Of a stretch of DNA of 64,000 bases, positions 34,496 through 42,776 are shown in pieces (the stretch's first letter is position 1; every line of letters begins with the position of its first letter). This DNA comes from UMGS1387 sp045540015. Lineage in GTDB: Bacteria; Bacillota; Clostridia; Oscillospirales; CAG-382. A model generated the notes under the pieces. That model had not been told where the DNA came from and did not search any database. It saw nothing but the letters and a program-made list of their open reading frames with translations. The position numbers and the translations under genes were made by a program. The stretch is from positions 37,404 to 101,403 of the forward strand of contig JAZQGP010000053.1 in assembly GCA_045540015.1 (NCBI GenBank). Reading direction: 5' to 3'.

Positions 34496-35065
34496 ATGGA
34501 TAATTCTATGCGTGCCGATAATGCATTTAACGGCACAATGACAGGTCAGAACCTAATGACTGCCTTTGACGAAGAAGCAAGGGCGTATACCAAATACAAA
34601 ATATACGGTCTTGAAGCGGGAGATGAAGGTTATCCCGTTATACGCCGTCTTTTTGACCAGAACGCAGAAAACGAGAGAGAGCATGCCGAGGTATGGCTTA
34701 GATACCTTGGTGAAGTTGGAAATACCGAGCAGAACCTCAGAAATGCTGCAGAAGGCGAAGCAAGCGACAGAGACAACATGTATCCCGAAATGGCACGTGT
34801 TGCCGAGGATGAGGGCTTTAACGAGCTTGCAGAAAAATTCCGTCTTACCGCGACAATAGAAAACCGTCACAGAGAAGAATTTGAAGAAGCTCTTGAAGGA
34901 CTTGTTACAGGCGATTACTACAGAGGTGATGCGAACACACTCTGGCAGTGTCTCAACTGTGGTCTTGAGGTTCGCGGCAACACGCCTCCCGAAAGATGTC
35001 CGCTTTGCTCATATCCGAGAGACTATTTCATGAGAGCTTGCTTTGAAATGAACATGGACGACTAA
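34496..35065 (+). CDS. rubrerythrin
   Basis: Rubrerythrin is a cytoplasmic peroxidase of anaerobes that reduces hydrogen peroxide with electrons from rubredoxin or NADH enzymes. The four-helix di-iron domain is visible in AFDEEARAYTKY, ENEREHAEVW and ENRHREEFEEAL with its glutamate and histidine ligands. The C-terminal rubredoxin-like domain has CLNCG and CPLC, giving four cysteines for one iron. At 189 residues this is standard. It lies alone between divergent minus-strand genes and is followed by repeat copy D. Confidence 0.96.
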   Translation: MDNSMRADNAFNGTMTGQNLMTAFDEEARAYTKYKIYGLEAGDEGYPVIRRLFDQNAENEREHAEVWLRYLGEVGNTEQNLRNAAEGEASDRDNMYPEMARVAEDEGFNELAEKFRLTATIENRHREEFEEALEGLVTGDYYRGDANTLWQCLNCGLEVRGNTPPERCPLCSYPRDYFMRACFEMNMDD

Positions 35066-35640
35066 CCTACTTTCTTGAAAGAAAGTAGGCAAAGAACTTT
35101 TGAACGGTGAAATTGAAGTCTGAACAACTTCAATTTCACAGAAGTGCATATTGGTGCAGAATCTGAAAACGAGGTTGTTTAAAGATCGTTTTCAGCGAGA
35201 AACACACGCAGTGTGCGCTTTTAATCGGTGAAATCGAAGTCTAAACAACTTCGATTTCACATTTTGTCTTATTATTGTTTCATATGAAATTCGAACAACT
35301 TCGATTTCACATTTCACCTCATTGTGATTTTACATGAAATCTGAACAACTTCAATGTCACAGAATTGCATATTTTGGCGGAATTAAACGATCTCATTTTC
35401 AGCAAGAAACACACGAAGTGTGCTGTAGCTTTATAGGAGAAATAATGTTTCCAAACCAAACACCAACGGCACTCGAGAACCGCGAGCGTGTGCGTAAGCG
35501 CACCTATAGCTTTATTGGTGAACAAGAGCCTCCGTAGGTTCTTTTGAGAGCACTCTTTTGGTTCGTTTTCTGGGCGAGCAGACGTGGTGCTCTTTAGAGT
35601 AAAATGAACGCCAACGGCAGTGAAAAAGCCGCAAATTCGG
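35066..35640 (+). repeat. long mosaic intergenic repeat, copy D
   Basis: This block starts at the base after the rubrerythrin stop and fills the gene-free gap to 35693. A perfect hairpin CCTACTTTCTT/AAGAAAGTAGG (35066-35089) is followed by GGCAAAGAACTTTT. At least two palindromes follow: GTGAAATTGAAGT with ACTTCAATTTCAC (35107-35139), and GTGAAATCGAAGT with ACTTCGATTTCAC (35228-35260). A T-to-C change in one arm is matched by A-to-G in the other. Further half copies are at about 35290 and 35335. The tail (35500-35640) shares CCGTAGGT and GAACGCC pieces with copy B. A 67-codon ORF at 35334 is not considered real. Confidence 0.8.
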
Positions 35641-35693
35641 TTTATGTTATCCTGCCGACAGGCACCACGTAGCCCCAATCAATGCAAAAACCT

Positions 35694-36329
35694 TTATTTC
35701 AGCAAATGCGACGCCAGCACCGCTCCGAGTGCCGAAAATACAAGTGTTATAATCATCGAAAAATTCGCTCCCGTAAGGAGTATAATAATCAGAAAAACAA
35801 GACTCAGAATGCCGTAGGAAACATTGGAAACCACTTTGCATATACGGCTTGCCCGTTCTTCGTCAATATGCATGCAAAGAAGCACATATAAAACTCTGCC
35901 GCCGTCAAGCCCTTTTATCGGAATAAGATTTGTAATTCCGAAAAAAGCATTGCAGAAAGCAGTGAAAAGCAGCTCTCGCGAATATGCAAAAACACATATT
36001 GTAAACGAAATGACACATATAATAAGGTTCACGGCAGCACCCGAAAGCATAACAAAAAGCTCTTTTTCGTATGAAAGACGGGAAACATCGCATTTCATGT
36101 CAACTCCAAAAGGGTAAATGCATATTTTCTTAGGCTTTGTTTTGCACATATGAAGTGCAAATATGTGTCCTGCTTCATGGACAAGCACTCCCGAGAGGAA
36201 TATGAGTGTGTAAACCGAGGTGTCCGACATTATGACAAAAAATGCCGACACAAAAGTAAAAAAGCTGATGTAAACCCCCGTATTTCCCATGCGGATAAGT
36301 CCGTTTTGAAGTATCATTGTTTTCCTCAT
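35694..36329 (-). CDS. M50 family membrane metalloprotease (SpoIVFB-like)
   Basis: A site-2-type intramembrane zinc protease. The zinc motif HEAGH is at 51-55 in a transmembrane helix, and the third ligand is D142 in NLIPIKGLDGGR. Five to six membrane segments fit the SpoIVFB branch, which cleaves pro-sigma-K during sporulation in Bacillus; other members cut other membrane anchors. There is no CBS domain. Its ATG overlaps the stop of the preceding 68-residue membrane protein (ATGA). The substrate is unknown; involvement with sporulation is inference. Confidence 0.9.
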   Translation of the reverse strand: MRKTMILQNGLIRMGNTGVYISFFTFVSAFFVIMSDTSVYTLIFLSGVLVHEAGHIFALHMCKTKPKKICIYPFGVDMKCDVSRLSYEKELFVMLSGAAVNLIICVISFTICVFAYSRELLFTAFCNAFFGITNLIPIKGLDGGRVLYVLLCMHIDEERASRICKVVSNVSYGILSLVFLIIILLTGANFSMIITLVFSALGAVLASHLLK

Positions 36330-36532
36330 TTGCCCAAAGCCGCCTTTTCAAGTGATTTTGCAAGGTCGGAAAACGTCAGGTTTCCATCGACTTCTTCGTA
36401 ACCGAAAGCACCCGCAGATACAGCTGCCTCCTCTTTTTTCATATGTATGAAAACGCATGACATAACGAGAATAAGGCACATGAGAATCTGAAAGAATATT
36501 ATAATTGAATGGTCTTTTTTTCTATATTTCAA
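36326..36532 (-). CDS. small single-pass membrane protein coupled to the M50 protease
   Basis: A 68-residue product with a charged start, one hydrophobic helix (about 10-28) and a short outer part ending in LAKSLEKAALGK. The start is probably TTG at 36532, seven bases after GAGGAG; a GTG three codons upstream overlaps that site. Its TGA overlaps the protease ATG, so the two are translationally coupled. In Bacillus the M50 protease SpoIVFB is preceded by the regulator SpoIVFA, which carries an M23 domain; this protein occupies that place but is far shorter. A regulatory or substrate role is speculation. Confidence 0.6.
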   Translation of the reverse strand: MKYRKKDHSIIIFFQILMCLILVMSCVFIHMKKEEAAVSAGAFGYEEVDGNLTFSDLAKSLEKAALGK

Positions 36533-36601
36533 ACTAAACACTCCTCTTTGCAGTGTATTTTATTCTATGACGGAAAAGTGTGAAAAATTCGTGTGTTTTT
36601 G

Positions 36602-36630
36602 TTGCAATAAATAAAGTGATGTGGTATAAT
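36602..36630 (+). promoter_or_regulatory. promoter of the histidine phosphatase gene at 36659
   Basis: TTGCAA (36602-36607), 17 bases, perfect TATAAT (36625-36630), 28 bases before the ATG. Confidence 0.75.
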
Positions 36631-36658
36631 CATTATAATATTTGAAAGGACTAAAAAA

Positions 36659-37360
36659 ATGAAAATATACATAATCCGCCACGGCGACCCTGATTATTCA
36701 ATAGACTCACTTACCGAAAAAGGCTGGAGAGAAGCAAAATTGCTTTCTGACAGAATGGCAAAGCTGCCTATAGACGATTTTTACTGCTCGCCTCTCGGCA
36801 GAGCACAGGATACGTCAAAGCCTACTCTTGAGAAGGTCGGAAAGACAGCAGAAACTCTTTTCTGGCTTTGTGAGTTCAGAGGGCAGATAACATCCCCCTT
36901 TACGGACAAAAAGCGCTGTTCCTGGGATTTGCCGCCTAGTATGTGGTGTAAAGAAGAAAGATATTACGATATAAATAGTTGGGCTCAGCCTGAACTTATG
37001 GCACAAGGCAGTGCTGCACAGATTTACAAGGAAACCACAGACGGAATAGACGCGCTTCTTGAAAAATACGGCTGGAAACGCGACGGAAGAATGTACATAG
37101 CGGGAGAAGATAAGAACATAGCACTGTTCTGCCATTTTGCAATGGGCATAACGGTTATGGCGCATATTCTCGGAATTTCTCCCGTTGTTGCACAGAACGG
37201 CTTTTATCTTTCGCCGACATCGGTTACCGAGCTTGTAAGTGAAACCGATGCAAGCGGAGGCTCTCATTTCAGAGCGACAATGGTAGGAGATATTTCTCAT
37301 TTGTATGCTGCGGAGGAACCTATGTCCGAATCGGGACTGTATCCGCATTTTGAAAAATAA
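36659..37360 (+). CDS. histidine phosphatase superfamily protein
   Basis: The second histidine phosphatase of the window. The catalytic box is IIRHGDPDY with His 8, and the second histidine appears in ALFCHFAMG. At 233 residues it is slightly longer than the product at 15976, with little similarity outside the motifs. The substrate is unknown. GAAAGGA precedes the ATG, and a strong promoter lies just upstream, so it starts a transcript that may run through the P-loop protein and uvrB. Confidence 0.88.
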   Translation: MKIYIIRHGDPDYSIDSLTEKGWREAKLLSDRMAKLPIDDFYCSPLGRAQDTSKPTLEKVGKTAETLFWLCEFRGQITSPFTDKKRCSWDLPPSMWCKEERYYDINSWAQPELMAQGSAAQIYKETTDGIDALLEKYGWKRDGRMYIAGEDKNIALFCHFAMGITVMAHILGISPVVAQNGFYLSPTSVTELVSETDASGGSHFRATMVGDISHLYAAEEPMSESGLYPHFEK

Positions 37361-37388
37361 TTAAGCTGTTTGAATAAGGTGAATGGCA

Positions 37389-38000
37389 ATGACGAAAATT
37401 GTTATAACGGGCGGACCGTGTGCAGGAAAATCTACCTCGCTCTCGCGCCTTTCGGAATATCTTTCGGGAAATGGATTTAAGGTGCTTACTCTTTCCGAAA
37501 CCTCTACCGAACTTATGAATGCAGGCATAACTCCGTGGGAGTGCAAAGCAAAGTCGGACTACCAGAGAGTGCTTTTTGCGCTTCAAAAGCAAAAGGAACG
37601 CTCTTTTGAAGAGGCGGCAAGGAGTATGTGTAAGGACAAAACCGTTATTCTTTGCGACAGAGGACTTCTTGACGGCAAGGCTTATATCACGGATGAAGAA
37701 TACAAAAGCATACTTGACGGACAGAATACAGACGAGAAGACTATCCTTGCTTCATACGATGCGGTGTTTCACCTTGAGAGTGCGGCAAAGGGCGTTTCGG
37801 ATTTTTACACCACAAGCAACAATTCAGCAAGAACGGAAAGCGCCGAAGAAGCCAAGGCTCTTGATGACAGGATAAGACAAATATGGTCGGGACACAAGAA
37901 TTATACAAGGATTAAAAGTGCCCGTAATTTTGAGGAAAAGATAAAAGAGCTTGAAGAAGCTGTTTGTGCTTTTCTCGGAGGAATATATGGATCATTTTAA
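37389..38000 (+). CDS. P-loop ATPase/kinase (AAA_28, NadR/Ttd14-like)
   Basis: A 203-residue P-loop protein with GGPCAGKST near the start, followed by CDRGLLDG in the middle and a QIWSGHKNYTRI stretch later. This pattern matches the AAA_28 family, which includes the kinase part of NadR and Ttd14-like proteins. A nucleoside or small-molecule kinase is plausible, but no substrate is known. AAGGTGA sits directly against an ATG at 37383, so the ATG six bases later (37389) is the better start. Its last 14 bases overlap uvrB. Confidence 0.75.
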   Translation: MTKIVITGGPCAGKSTSLSRLSEYLSGNGFKVLTLSETSTELMNAGITPWECKAKSDYQRVLFALQKQKERSFEEAARSMCKDKTVILCDRGLLDGKAYITDEEYKSILDGQNTDEKTILASYDAVFHLESAAKGVSDFYTTSNNSARTESAEEAKALDDRIRQIWSGHKNYTRIKSARNFEEKIKELEEAVCAFLGGIYGSF

Positions 38001-39960
38001 GCTTGTTTCAAAATTCAAACCCATGGGCGACCAGCCTGAGGCAATAAGAAAGCTTTCTCAGGGAGTCGACAACGGACTTGAAAATCAGGTGCTTGTAGGA
38101 GTTACGGGCAGCGGTAAAACTTTTACCATGGCGAATATAATCGCCGAGGTAAACAGACCTACGCTCATACTTGCCCATAACAAAACGCTTGCCGCACAGC
38201 TTTGTTCGGAATTCCGCGAGTTTTTTCCCGAAAATGCGGTTGAGTTTTTTGTATCCTATTACGACTACTATCAGCCCGAAGCGTATATTCCCGGAAAAGA
38301 CACATATATCGAAAAGGACAGCTCGATAAATGACGATATCGACAAAATGCGCCACAGTGCGACAAGTGCGCTTTTGGAAAGACGAGATGTAATAATTGTC
38401 GCATCTGTTTCGTGTATTTATACGCTCGGTGACCCCGAAGAATACAAGAGTATGACGGTGTCCGCATCTCCCGGACTTACGATGTCAAGAGATGATTTTA
38501 TCTCAGGGCTTGTTCGTATACAGTATGAGAGAAACGACCTTGTTATAGAGCGAAACAAGTTCAGAGTAAGAGGCGATACGGTTGAAGTGTTTCCTGCGGC
38601 ATCTGAAAAGAGTGCGGTGAGGGTAGAGTTTTTCGGAGACGAGATTGATGCGGTGTCCGAAATCAATGTAGTAACGGGCGAAGTGATGCACAGGCTTTCG
38701 CGTGCGGTTATAACCCCTGCAACGCACTATGTTACAAGCGATATGAAGCGTCAGGAGGCAATTGACGAAATCCTGGAGGAAATGCAGGAAAGAGTAGAGT
38801 TTTTCAAGAGTCAGAACAGATTTATTGAGGCGCAGAGAATAGAGGAAAGAACAAGATACGATATGGAAATGCTCTCGGAGCTTGGATATTGTTCGGGCGT
38901 AGAAAACTACTCCAGAGTTCTTGCAAGACGTCCTGCGGGAAGTACTCCGTATACGCTTCTCGACTATTTTCCGAAAGATTTTCTTTTGTTTGTTGACGAG
39001 TCGCATGTTACGCTTCCGCAGGTAAGAGCAATGAGCGGCGGTGACAGAGCAAGAAAACAAAACCTTATAGAATACGGTTTTCGTCTGCCGTCGGCATTTG
39101 ATAACAGACCTTTGAGATTTGACGAATTCAAGGAAAGACTTAATCAGACAATATTTGTAAGCGCAACGCCGGCTCAGTATGAAAAAGAGCTTGCAGAGCA
39201 AACGGTTGAGCAGGTTATCCGTCCGACGGGACTTCTTGACCCTGAGGTTGAGGTAAGACCTATAAAAGGGCAGATTGATGACCTTATTGGCGAAATAAGA
39301 ATGAGAACCGAAAAGAACGAGCGAGTGCTTGTGACAACGCTTACAAAAAGCATGGCGGAGGATTTGACGGAATATCTGTCGGGACATGATGTAAGGTGTC
39401 GTTATATGCACCACTCGATTGAAACAATAGAAAGAATGGAACTATTGCGAGATTTGCGTCTCGGCAAATTTGACGTGCTTGTCGGAATAAATCTTTTGCG
39501 AGAAGGGCTTGATTTGCCGGAAGTTTCCCTTGTTGCGATACTTGATGCCGACAAGGAAGGTTTTCTCAGAAGCGAAACCTCTCTTATTCAGACAATAGGC
39601 AGAGCTGCACGAAATTCCGAGGGTAAAGTTATAATGTATGCCGACAAGATAACAGACTCCATGCAGAGAGCCATAACCGAAACCAACCGCCGCCGTGAAA
39701 AACAGCAGAAGTTTAACGAGGAAAACGGCATTGTTCCGACAACCGTAAGGAAAGAAATAAGAGATATTCTCGACATTGCAGTGAAGGACACGGAAAAGGA
39801 CGCATCGGGAAAGCAAAAGAAGATGTCAAAAGCGCAGCTTGACAAGACTGTTGCTGAGCTTACCGAAAAGATGAAGCAGGCAGCAAAGGTACTTGACTTT
39901 GAGCTTGCCGCGGCGCTGCGTGATAAAATTCTTATGTTAAAGGGCTCAGATAAAAAATAG
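37987..39960 (+). CDS. uvrB: excinuclease ABC subunit B
   Basis: UvrB is the damage-verifying helicase-like subunit of nucleotide excision repair; it takes DNA from UvrA and recruits UvrC. The Walker A region VGVTGSGKT is at 38-45, the beta-hairpin region YYDYYQPEAYIP follows, and the DESH box is in LLFVDESHV. Helicase motif VI is in QTIGRAARN, and the C-terminal UVR motif is in ELTEKMKQAAKVLDFELAA. At 657 residues it is normal. The start is the ATG at 37987 behind CGGAGGA, inside the end of the previous gene. Neither uvrA nor uvrC is next to it. Confidence 0.97.
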   Translation: MDHFKLVSKFKPMGDQPEAIRKLSQGVDNGLENQVLVGVTGSGKTFTMANIIAEVNRPTLILAHNKTLAAQLCSEFREFFPENAVEFFVSYYDYYQPEAYIPGKDTYIEKDSSINDDIDKMRHSATSALLERRDVIIVASVSCIYTLGDPEEYKSMTVSASPGLTMSRDDFISGLVRIQYERNDLVIERNKFRVRGDTVEVFPAASEKSAVRVEFFGDEIDAVSEINVVTGEVMHRLSRAVITPATHYVTSDMKRQEAIDEILEEMQERVEFFKSQNRFIEAQRIEERTRYDMEMLSELGYCSGVENYSRVLARRPAGSTPYTLLDYFPKDFLLFVDESHVTLPQVRAMSGGDRARKQNLIEYGFRLPSAFDNRPLRFDEFKERLNQTIFVSATPAQYEKELAEQTVEQVIRPTGLLDPEVEVRPIKGQIDDLIGEIRMRTEKNERVLVTTLTKSMAEDLTEYLSGHDVRCRYMHHSIETIERMELLRDLRLGKFDVLVGINLLREGLDLPEVSLVAILDADKEGFLRSETSLIQTIGRAARNSEGKVIMYADKITDSMQRAITETNRRREKQQKFNEENGIVPTTVRKEIRDILDIAVKDTEKDASGKQKKMSKAQLDKTVAELTEKMKQAAKVLDFELAAALRDKILMLKGSDKK

Positions 39961-39963
39961 TGG

Positions 39964-39992
39964 TTGAAAACGGATAAAATGTGTGCTATAAT
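39964..39992 (+). promoter_or_regulatory. promoter of the nucleoside-hydrolase-like gene
   Basis: TTGAAA (39964-39969), 17 bases, TATAAT (39987-39992), 35 bases before the ATG at 40027. It begins directly after the uvrB stop. Confidence 0.75.
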
Positions 39993-40026
39993 AATACGGA
40001 ATGCATAATTTAAAGGGGCGTAGGAT

Positions 40027-40908
40027 ATGAGAACCTTTATACTCGGAACAGACTGGGGCATGGACTGCGACGACGTAACGGCAGTAAGAATACTTGCACG
40101 TGCTCATAAAGCCGGAAAAATCAGAATAGCGGGAATCGGTATAAATCACTGCTTTAACACTTCTGTTGCCTCTCTTGACGGATTTCTTGCGACAGAGGGA
40201 GTTTTTGGCATTCAGATAGGAATTGACAGAGATATAACCGAAGACGGCGACGGCTCATATCAGAAAAGACTTGCAGAGAAAGCTGTGGGATACAAGAAAA
40301 ATGACGAGGCTGAGGATGCAGTAAGACTTTACAGAAAAATCCTTGCAGAAGCATCGGAAAAGGTGGAAATTGCAGAGGTCGGATTTCATCAGGTTATAGC
40401 AAAGGTGCTTACGAGCGGATCCGATGACATCAGCGAAAAGACAGGTCTTGAGCTTTTCTCGGAAAAAGTATCGAAAGTATGGGTTATGGGAGGCAAATGG
40501 GACGTAGATGAAGGTGCTGAGTTTAATTTCAATTTCAAACCGATAACAAGAAAAGCATCCCACACTCTTTGCAATATTTGTCCCGTTCCGATAACCTTTC
40601 TCGGTTTTGAAATCGGATGTGATGTTGTAACGGGAAGCAAGCTTCCGAAAGATGACGTTCTTCGTGTTGCAATGGCAGACTATGGTTGGCCTGACGGAAG
40701 ATTCTCGTGGGACCCCTTGACTGTTGCACTTGCAATAGATAATGATACAGAAGCATGGGAATATGATACAGTCAGAGGAAAAGCGTTTGTTGACGAGGAA
40801 ACAGGGAAAAACCGTTTTGAAAAGAGTGAAAACGGTCTTCATGAATACCTTGTCAGAAGACGGGGCGTAGAATACTATGCAGACCGCATAGATGAGCTTA
40901 TAAAGTAA
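40027..40908 (+). CDS. nucleoside hydrolase-like protein
   Basis: The start TDWGMDCDDVTAV fits the calcium-binding aspartate motif of inosine-uridine nucleoside hydrolases in the form with an inserted Asp-Cys; the first Asp of the usual D-T-D is Gly 7 here. VWVMGGKWD and EFNFNFKP further on also match the family, where the second holds a ribose-binding Asn. These enzymes split ribonucleosides into base and ribose, but relatives of unknown substrate are common. At 293 residues the length fits. It has its own promoter. A nucleoside-type ABC transporter lies at the right end of the window. Confidence 0.75.
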   Translation: MRTFILGTDWGMDCDDVTAVRILARAHKAGKIRIAGIGINHCFNTSVASLDGFLATEGVFGIQIGIDRDITEDGDGSYQKRLAEKAVGYKKNDEAEDAVRLYRKILAEASEKVEIAEVGFHQVIAKVLTSGSDDISEKTGLELFSEKVSKVWVMGGKWDVDEGAEFNFNFKPITRKASHTLCNICPVPITFLGFEIGCDVVTGSKLPKDDVLRVAMADYGWPDGRFSWDPLTVALAIDNDTEAWEYDTVRGKAFVDEETGKNRFEKSENGLHEYLVRRRGVEYYADRIDELIK

Positions 40909-40930
40909 AACAACTGAAAGGATTAAAAAA

Positions 40931-41278
40931 ATGAAAGCAAGAATACCAAAGGGCATGGGCGGCGGCCCTGCAAATATGCAGTCGATGTTAAAGCAGGCTC
41001 AGAAGATGCAGGAGGATATGGAAAACCTGCAGACTGAGCTTAATGAAAGAGTACACGAAATAAGCGCAGGCGGCGGTGCAGTAAACGTCAAAATCAAGGG
41101 CGACAGACAGGTGCTTGAGATAAATATTGACCCCGATGTTGTTGATCCCGATGACGTTGAAACACTTCAGGATCTTCTTGTTGCGGCAATGAACGAAGCA
41201 ATTAAGACGGTTGATGCAACTAATGCTGAGGAAATGGGAAAGGTTACCCAGGGGCTTAACATGCCCGGACTTTTCTAA
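40931..41278 (+). CDS. YbaB/EbfC family nucleoid-associated protein
   Basis: This small dimeric DNA-binding protein has the pattern NMQSMLKQAQKMQEDM, then a glycine-rich GGGAVNVKIKG strand, and ends with the helix LLVAAMNEAIKTVDA. At 115 residues it is typical. In many genomes ybaB stands next to dnaX and recR; here it does not, and is instead followed 31 bases later by thyX. GAAAGGA precedes the ATG. Confidence 0.93.
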   Translation: MKARIPKGMGGGPANMQSMLKQAQKMQEDMENLQTELNERVHEISAGGGAVNVKIKGDRQVLEINIDPDVVDPDDVETLQDLLVAAMNEAIKTVDATNAEEMGKVTQGLNMPGLF

Positions 41279-41309
41279 ATCTATTACATTTTAAGGATAG
41301 GAAAAAGAA

Positions 41310-42071
41310 ATGATAAAGGTAGAACTTCTTGAACACACTCCGAACCCCGAGAGGGTTATTGCGGCAGCGGCAAAGCTTTGTTATTCCTCGGTTGGAGTTG
41401 ACGATATACTTGAAAGAATGACTCCCGAAAAGAACGAGGAATTTATTCATATGCTAATGAACCTCGGACACGAAAGTCCTGTTGAGCATGTGACGTTTAC
41501 TTTTGCGGTTGAGGGTGTTTCGCGCTCGCTTCTTGCACAGCTTACGCGTCACCGCATCGCTTCCTACAGCGTTCAGAGCCAGAGATATGTCGGAAAGGAA
41601 AACTTCACCTACATTATTCCTCCGGAAATTGAAAAGATTCCCGAGGCGAAGGCTCTTTTCATTGAGGCTATGGAAAGTGACCGAGAAACATACAAAAAGC
41701 TGAATGAAATCCTTGCAGAAAAGCATAAGGCTGATATGCTGGAGCTTGGCAGAGACGAAAAGACTGCGGAAAAGGACTCAAAAAAGAAGGCTCAGGAGGA
41801 TGCAAGATACGTTCTCTCAAATGCGTGCGACACAAAGATTATACTGACAATGAATGTGCGCAGCCTTTATAATTTCTTTTCACTTCGCTGCTGTGAAAGA
41901 GCACAGTGGGAAATACGCGCACTTGCGGAAAAAATGCTGTTCCTTGTAAAGGCTGTTTCACCGGTGCTGTTTGAAAATGCAGGTCCTTCTTGTGTAAGAG
42001 GTGCTTGCAAAGAGGGCGCAATGTCCTGCGGAAAAGCACCGTCCGTAAGAGAAAAATACAAGAGAAACTGA
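41310..42071 (+). CDS. thyX: FAD-dependent thymidylate synthase ThyX
   Basis: ThyX methylates dUMP to dTMP with methylene-THF and FAD, replacing ThyA. The signature RHR-x7-S is at 80-90 (RHRIASYSVQS), followed by QRY. The 253-residue length suits the family. The next gene, tmk, phosphorylates dTMP, so the two steps towards dTTP are adjacent. The 5-formyl-THF cyclo-ligase at 45050 feeds the same one-carbon pool. Confidence 0.97.
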   Translation: MIKVELLEHTPNPERVIAAAAKLCYSSVGVDDILERMTPEKNEEFIHMLMNLGHESPVEHVTFTFAVEGVSRSLLAQLTRHRIASYSVQSQRYVGKENFTYIIPPEIEKIPEAKALFIEAMESDRETYKKLNEILAEKHKADMLELGRDEKTAEKDSKKKAQEDARYVLSNACDTKIILTMNVRSLYNFFSLRCCERAQWEIRALAEKMLFLVKAVSPVLFENAGPSCVRGACKEGAMSCGKAPSVREKYKRN

Positions 42072-42085
42072 GAGGAAAGCTCATT

Positions 42086-42772
42086 ATGGGATACCTTGTG
42101 ACAATAGAAGCTCCCGACGCTTCGGGTAAAGCAACTCAGACAAGAATGCTCTGTGAAAGGCTTGAAAAGGACGGATACAAGACGGCAAAGTTCTCGTTCC
42201 CGAATTACGGAAGCGATGCTTGCAAGCCCGTTGAACTGTACCTTTCGGGCGTGCTTGGCGACAAGCCTGAGGACACGGGTGCGTATGCTGCGTCCGTTAT
42301 GTTTGCGGTTGACAGATTTTTTTCCTACCGTACTCAGTGGAAAGAGCTTCTTTCAGAGCCGAATACCGTTGTCGTGCTTGACAGATACACAACCTCAAAT
42401 GCTGTTCACCAGATTTGTAAACTGCCCGAAAATGAATGGGACGGCTTTTTGAAATGGCTTTATGATTTTGAGTTTGTAAAGCTCGGTCTTCCTGTTCCCG
42501 ATATTACGCTCTCGCTTGACGTTGTTCCCGAAACCTCTTACAGACTTCTGACAGAGCGTGCAAAGAACGAGGAGCACAACTCCGACATTCATGAAGCAGA
42601 CAGAGCATACCTTCAAAAATGCTACAAGGCTAGCTGTTATGCAAGAGAAAAGTGGAACTGGAGCGTTATAAAGTGCTGCGATAATGAAAACAATATGCTT
42701 AGTCGCGAGGAAATTCACGAGGACATATATAAGAGAGTAATTGAAAATATGCCAAAGGAATTTAGAAAGTGA
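42086..42772 (+). CDS. tmk: thymidylate kinase
   Basis: Tmk converts dTMP to dTDP. The P-loop reads EAPDASGKATQT (8-19): Ala follows the lysine where most family members have Ser or Thr, and the next residue is Thr. The DR-Y/H motif is in VLDRYTTSN, and a lid-like arginine region follows near TERAKNEE. At 228 residues it fits the family. I chose the ATG at 42086, eight bases after AGAGGAAA, because longer readings overlap thyX. Confidence 0.92.
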   Translation: MGYLVTIEAPDASGKATQTRMLCERLEKDGYKTAKFSFPNYGSDACKPVELYLSGVLGDKPEDTGAYAASVMFAVDRFFSYRTQWKELLSEPNTVVVLDRYTTSNAVHQICKLPENEWDGFLKWLYDFEFVKLGLPVPDITLSLDVVPETSYRLLTERAKNEEHNSDIHEADRAYLQKCYKASCYAREKWNWSVIKCCDNENNMLSREEIHEDIYKRVIENMPKEFRK

Positions 42773-42776
42773 GATT

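Noticed and set aside
35107..35340. Spaced palindromes that might be a CRISPR array
   Set aside because: Spacing is irregular, the units differ from one another, single copies occur elsewhere, and no cas gene is present.
35334..35537. A 67-codon frame inside repeat copy D
   Set aside because: It lies in the palindromic repeat, and its sequence follows the repeat modules rather than a protein family; the ATG has no ribosome binding site.
38503..39414. A 303-codon minus-strand frame inside uvrB
   Set aside because: Shadow of uvrB, arginine/leucine-rich with no ribosome binding site.
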